Source: Paenibacillus silvestris
GTDB lineage: Bacteria; Bacillota; Bacilli; Paenibacillales; NBRC-103111
Assembly (NCBI RefSeq): GCF_009882985.1
Contig: NZ_WTUZ01000040.1
Span: forward strand, 434,001 to 498,000
Direction of reading: 5' to 3'
Length of the DNA: 64,000 bases
In this document: in pieces, positions 60,643 to 64,000 of the stretch
How positions within the stretch are numbered: position 1 is the first letter of the stretch
How the letters are laid out: each line of letters opens with the position of its first letter
Made by a program: the position numbers and the translations under genes
The notes under the pieces: generated by a model
Databases searched by the model: none
What the model was told of the DNA's origin: nothing
The model's input: the letters and a program-made list of their open reading frames with translations, nothing else

Positions 60643-61680
60643 TTATTCACCGCTCGGAACAGGGATAGGAACTCCCTCAGCAATCGGGATACCGAAATCA
60701 GGAGAGCCGTCCGGATGCCATTTGAATGGCTGCATGCGTACATTGCGATTCCAGCCTGCGCCTTGTGTCTTCGCTCCGTGATACAGGATCCAGTCCTCTT
60801 TGCCATCTGGCGACTTCGTAAAGGAGCTGTGACCTGGACCAAAAACCTGATCCGTTTTAGAAAAAACAGCCTCTTCATGCTTTGTCCATGACGCCGGGTT
60901 CAACAAATCACTTTGCATCGTTGCACTCAGCATCCCTAAACAATAATCATCGGTCCAACTGCCGCTCGCTGAGTAAATGATATAAATTTGATTTTTATGC
61001 AGCAATACCTGCGGGCCTTCATTAATAGTTGGTGTTCCGATCGTTTCCCAATCGTACGTAGGCCTCGAAATTTCGACCGGCTTACCGCTAATCGTGTAGG
61101 GATTGCTCATTGGAGCCATATACAAGTGCTGACTAACATTAACCGTTCCTTCCCAACCGGACCATATGAAGTACAAGGAACCATCCTTTTTTTGCAGCGT
61201 CGTCCCGTCAATTGCCCATCTGCCTGCTGTATCCATCATGCCTTTCTCAACATAGCTGCCTTGCGGATCATCCGTTTCTGATTCAAGAACGAACATGCGG
61301 TGGTTCTCATTCTGTCCATCATCTGCGGCATAATAGATATACCATTTTCCATCCAGAAAATGCAGTTCAGGCGCCCAGATGTTGGAAGTATTAGGGCCGG
61401 ACACAGGAGGGAACCACACATCCTTGTATTCAGCATCAGCAAGCCCAGTAAGTTTCTGCGACTTCCAAACTCTAATCGAGTTCCCTGTCGTATGCGTATA
61501 ATAATAAGTGCCATCCTTCGAAGTAACCCAAGGATCTGCTCCATTATCCAGAATCGGATTTGTAAATGTCTTGGTTGTATTCGTTGTATTCGTTGACTCT
61601 GTCATTACCTCATTCCCAGCTCCTTTCGTGCAACCTGTTACCAGCAGGAAACAGAGACAGATTGCAAAGAACATGCGCAT
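60643..61680 (-). CDS. Surface-anchored GH43-family glycosidase lipoprotein
   Basis: 345 residues. ATG 61680 follows AAGGCGGTG; a GTG three codons earlier is an alternative. Signal with lipobox LLVTGC. GH43 residues: Asp in LDNGADPWVTSK, Asp in GRWAIDGTTLQKK, Glu in TINEGPQVLLH. Likely endo/exo-arabinanase or related debranching enzyme working outside the cell. Last gene of the permease operon (gap of 30 bp), with a terminator after it. Confidence 0.88.
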   Translation of the reverse strand: MRMFFAICLCFLLVTGCTKGAGNEVMTESTNTTNTTKTFTNPILDNGADPWVTSKDGTYYYTHTTGNSIRVWKSQKLTGLADAEYKDVWFPPVSGPNTSNIWAPELHFLDGKWYIYYAADDGQNENHRMFVLESETDDPQGSYVEKGMMDTAGRWAIDGTTLQKKDGSLYFIWSGWEGTVNVSQHLYMAPMSNPYTISGKPVEISRPTYDWETIGTPTINEGPQVLLHKNQIYIIYSASGSWTDDYCLGMLSATMQSDLLNPASWTKHEEAVFSKTDQVFGPGHSSFTKSPDGKEDWILYHGAKTQGAGWNRNVRMQPFKWHPDGSPDFGIPIAEGVPIPVPSGE

Positions 61681-61710
61681 CGCACACACCGCCTTCGAGA
61701 AACAGCCTTT

Positions 61711-62541
61711 TTACTGCTTAACTCCCGTGGCTGTAATAGATTGAATAAATTGTCTTTGCCCAATGAGAAAAATCAGCAGGGTTGGAAGTGTGGATAGTGT
61801 GGCAAGTGCCATTAATTTACCATAGGATTGTACAAAACTTCCAGTAGCCATAACCGCAATTCCCGCTGTGAGCGTACGCATTTCCAAATCTGTAACCGTG
61901 AAAAATGGCCATACATAATCATTGAAAACGCCCATAAAGGTGAAGATCGCCAATGTTGTCACAATTGAAACAGAGGAAGGCAGCAGAACGGACGTGAACA
62001 CATGCCACTTGTTTGCCCCATCCATTTTGGCAGCTTCAATGATTTCATGAGGGAACGATTGGAAAAATTGAATCAATAGAAATACCCCAAGCGCACCACC
62101 GGAATACGGCAAAATAAGAACATAATACGTATTGATTAAATTCAAATTGCTGAAGTTCAAGTATTGCGGCAGAAACGAAATGATACCGGGTACCATCAAT
62201 GAGCCGACGAATAAGGCAATTAGCGTCCTTTTGAAAGGCAGATCAAGCTTCGTTAACGCGTATGCCGCCATCGTGTCGAGCACAATAACCAAGAAAGTCG
62301 CTGCAAAACCTACAAAAAACGAATTGAAAATCCACCGAAAAATCGGGACCTCAACGTCACCGCCGACAAAGATCGTATGAAAATTATCCCACGTAAATTC
62401 CTGCGGGAACAAATGAAAGACTGGGGCCATTACTTCAACGTCGGTTTTGAACGAATTGGAAAACATCCATAGGATGGGCAAAAGAAATATGATGCCTAAC
62501 ACACTAGCGAGCACCACATAAAATAGCTTCAAAGATTTCAA
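61711..62541 (-). CDS. Sugar ABC transporter permease, MalG type
   Basis: 276 residues with six spans. EAA loop EAAKMDGANKWHVFTSVLLP. Gap of 6 bp to the upstream MalF-type permease. Would import the GH43 products using a shared ATPase. Confidence 0.92.
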   Translation of the reverse strand: MKSLKLFYVVLASVLGIIFLLPILWMFSNSFKTDVEVMAPVFHLFPQEFTWDNFHTIFVGGDVEVPIFRWIFNSFFVGFAATFLVIVLDTMAAYALTKLDLPFKRTLIALFVGSLMVPGIISFLPQYLNFSNLNLINTYYVLILPYSGGALGVFLLIQFFQSFPHEIIEAAKMDGANKWHVFTSVLLPSSVSIVTTLAIFTFMGVFNDYVWPFFTVTDLEMRTLTAGIAVMATGSFVQSYGKLMALATLSTLPTLLIFLIGQRQFIQSITATGVKQ

Positions 62542-62547
62542 CGTCCT

Positions 62548-63444
62548 CTACTCCTTTCTGTTCGTGACTTTAAATTGAATGACGGATACGATCATGATCG
62601 TTAACCCCATGAGAATGGCCATGGCCGATGCGGAGCCAATCTCCCGTGCTGTATAAGCCGTTTGCAGAATGCCCATAAGCAGAACCTTGGTCTCGTCCCC
62701 AGCATTACTCATGAGATTGGGCTGAGCGAAAACATTGTATGAAGCAATCGTGGAAGTAATCAGAACAAAAATGACAACAGGCCTAATCGACGGCAAAGTG
62801 ATGTTTTTCAGCCTATCCCAACCATTGGCTCCATCAATTCTTGCTGCTTCATATAGATCCTCTGGAACGCCATTAAGCGCATTAACAAAGATAATCATAT
62901 TAAAGCCAATCGTCCACCACAGGGTCGCCACTACCAACGCTATCCAGACAAACGGTTTATCCAGCAGCCAAGGAATCGGATCAAACTCATGAATCCCCAT
63001 CTTAGCTAAGAGCAAATTGATAAATCCTCCTGTAACATCAAACATCCTTTTCCAAATAACAGCCATCACGGTTGCCGAAACCGCATACGGAATGAAATAG
63101 ATCGAGCGGAAGAAGGATCGCAGTTTGGCCGGAAGCGCATTTAACAATAGGGCGAAGCCTAAACCTACGATGACTAGAAACGGAACAGAGAAGACAACGA
63201 ACTTCAAAGTCGCTTTCATGCCGATAAAAAAGAGATCATTCTCTTGCGTACCTTCTGTGAAAATGCTCTTGTAATTGTTAAGTCCAACAAAAGGATGTAC
63301 GGGATCAAGCAAATTATATTGTTTGAGACTAATCAGAAAACCATAAATAATTGGAATTAACGTGAAAGCCATAAAAGCCACAAAATACGGAAGTATGAAT
63401 AAGCTAGAAGTCAGCTTTGATTTCCAAGAGGATGTTGTAAGCAA
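62548..63444 (-). CDS. Sugar ABC transporter permease, MalF type
   Basis: 298 residues. KLTSSLFILPYFVAFMAFTL at the start and the EAA loop EAARIDGANGWDRLKNITLP identify it. Follows the binding protein gene cut by the window edge. Confidence 0.92.
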   Translation of the reverse strand: MLTTSSWKSKLTSSLFILPYFVAFMAFTLIPIIYGFLISLKQYNLLDPVHPFVGLNNYKSIFTEGTQENDLFFIGMKATLKFVVFSVPFLVIVGLGFALLLNALPAKLRSFFRSIYFIPYAVSATVMAVIWKRMFDVTGGFINLLLAKMGIHEFDPIPWLLDKPFVWIALVVATLWWTIGFNMIIFVNALNGVPEDLYEAARIDGANGWDRLKNITLPSIRPVVIFVLITSTIASYNVFAQPNLMSNAGDETKVLLMGILQTAYTAREIGSASAMAILMGLTIMIVSVIQFKVTNRKE

Positions 63445-63509
63445 GGGATTCCCCTCCTTTTTTTAAAATGGAAGACGGGTAACATGTACCCGCCTGCCTT
63501 GGTTCGTCC

Positions 63510-64000
63510 CTATTTTTTGTTCATAGCAATCGTGGATTTTGCAGCTGCATCATCAAGGGCCGCTTTTGGATCCTTTTTACCTTGCAGCGCATTCGCCAGC
63601 TCACTCCAGATACTGTCGGAGATTGGACCCCAGTTCAAGACTTTTGGAGCAAATTGCACATAATCAAATTCTTTTGCCACTTCTGTTTGTTGTTGCGTCA
63701 TTGCTTTGAACGCTGCGCTGTCACGAACGACTTTGGACGCAACTGCTTGACCGGACTCTGCCCAGTCAATGGAATTACTCGATACGTATTTCAAGAAATC
63801 GCCGACCCCAGCTAGCACCGCTGCATCTGTCGTTGATTTAGGAATGATAAAATTGTGCGATCCGCCGAAAACGGCTTGTTTCACTGTGCCTAATTGCGGC
63901 ACTTGGGCTACACCGTAGTTCACTTTCGCTTTATCGAAAGCGTCTTTGGCCCATGGTCCGTTGAAATGCATTGCGCTTTTACCTTGTTGGAACAAGTTGA
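63510..64000 (-). CDS. C-terminal part of a sugar-binding protein (gene continues past the window)
   Basis: About 163 residues remain: MHFNGPWAKDAFDKAKVNYG, VFGGSHNFIIPKSTTDAAVL and an end AAAKSTIAMNKK. The frame is open to the window end, so the signal peptide and N-lobe are missing. It is the binding protein of the permeases that follow (65 bp gap). A TTG at 63995 is internal, not a start. Confidence 0.88.
   Translation of the reverse strand, partial: NLFQQGKSAMHFNGPWAKDAFDKAKVNYGVAQVPQLGTVKQAVFGGSHNFIIPKSTTDAAVLAGVGDFLKYVSSNSIDWAESGQAVASKVVRDSAAFKAMTQQQTEVAKEFDYVQFAPKVLNWGPISDSIWSELANALQGKKDPKAALDDAAAKSTIAMNKK

Noticed and set aside
1-64000. rRNA and tRNA genes, prophage, insertion sequences
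   Set aside because: No conserved rRNA stretches, no cloverleaf-like segments, no transposase or phage structural genes were recognised on either strand.

Overview
The window looks like a chromosomal segment of an endospore-forming, low-to-moderate GC Gram-positive bacterium of the Paenibacillaceae (Paenibacillus/Cohnella type). The reasons are a complete gerA-type germinant-receptor operon, a YheC/YheD spore-coat ATP-grasp gene, a KinB-like 5-TM sensor kinase, a fosB gene (bacillithiol chemistry), strong AGGAGG ribosome-binding sites throughout, many lipoprotein sugar-binding proteins with LacI and YesM/YesN regulators, and cre-like CcpA sites. No rRNA, tRNA, prophage, insertion sequence or CRISPR array was seen. 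Almost all genes lie on the minus strand.

Layout: 1-6,300 is the end of an HTH-cupin regulator, then a sugar ABC operon (lipoprotein, two permeases, Gfo/Idh oxidoreductase) behind its LacI repressor. 6,300-14,000 is housekeeping and defence-type genes: methyltransferase, GrpB, zinc-ribbon protein, a pepS-tetR operon with a clear operator, esterase, KinB-like kinase, aldo/keto reductase. 14,070-18,260 is a four-gene germinant receptor operon. 18,400-21,040 has a GH43 enzyme with a XylR-like operator, a methyltransferase and an AraC-sensor remnant. 21,088-26,913 is a YknXYZ/MacAB-like ABC efflux operon that ends in a large secreted protein. 27,000-38,600 is a run of single genes (DUF817, Yellow/MRJP-like, YheCD, CatE-like, FAD oxidase plus half-size MFS, Zn-PLC, nucleoside hydrolase, ANT(6), MBL, NlpC/P60, DUF1904).

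38,684-51,412 is the most distinctive block: an LplABC-type transporter, two CehA/McbA-type PHP phosphoesterases (one fused to, one split from, the same N-terminal domain), an EEP-family phosphodiesterase, a GH38/DUF5054 mannosidase-like enzyme, a GDPD and two LacI regulators. I read it as a utilisation locus for a phosphodiester-containing glycan or glycolipid headgroup, possibly mannose-rich. It is followed by a DUF2334 deacetylase-like gene, fosB, two small spore-type hydrophilic proteins and a CapA lipoprotein. 55,508-64,000 is a second carbohydrate locus: a solute-binding lipoprotein co-transcribed with YesM/YesN, a GH43 lipoprotein, two permeases and a binding protein cut by the window end.

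The strongest undescribed signal is not a gene. Five intergenic places (about 7,885, 20,393, 30,002, 53,093 and 60,361) each carry a ~190-bp element made of four short imperfect palindromes spaced 51, 62-63 and 51 bp (each within 1 bp). The architecture is kept even where the palindrome sequence differs. Short ORFs across these elements are artefacts.
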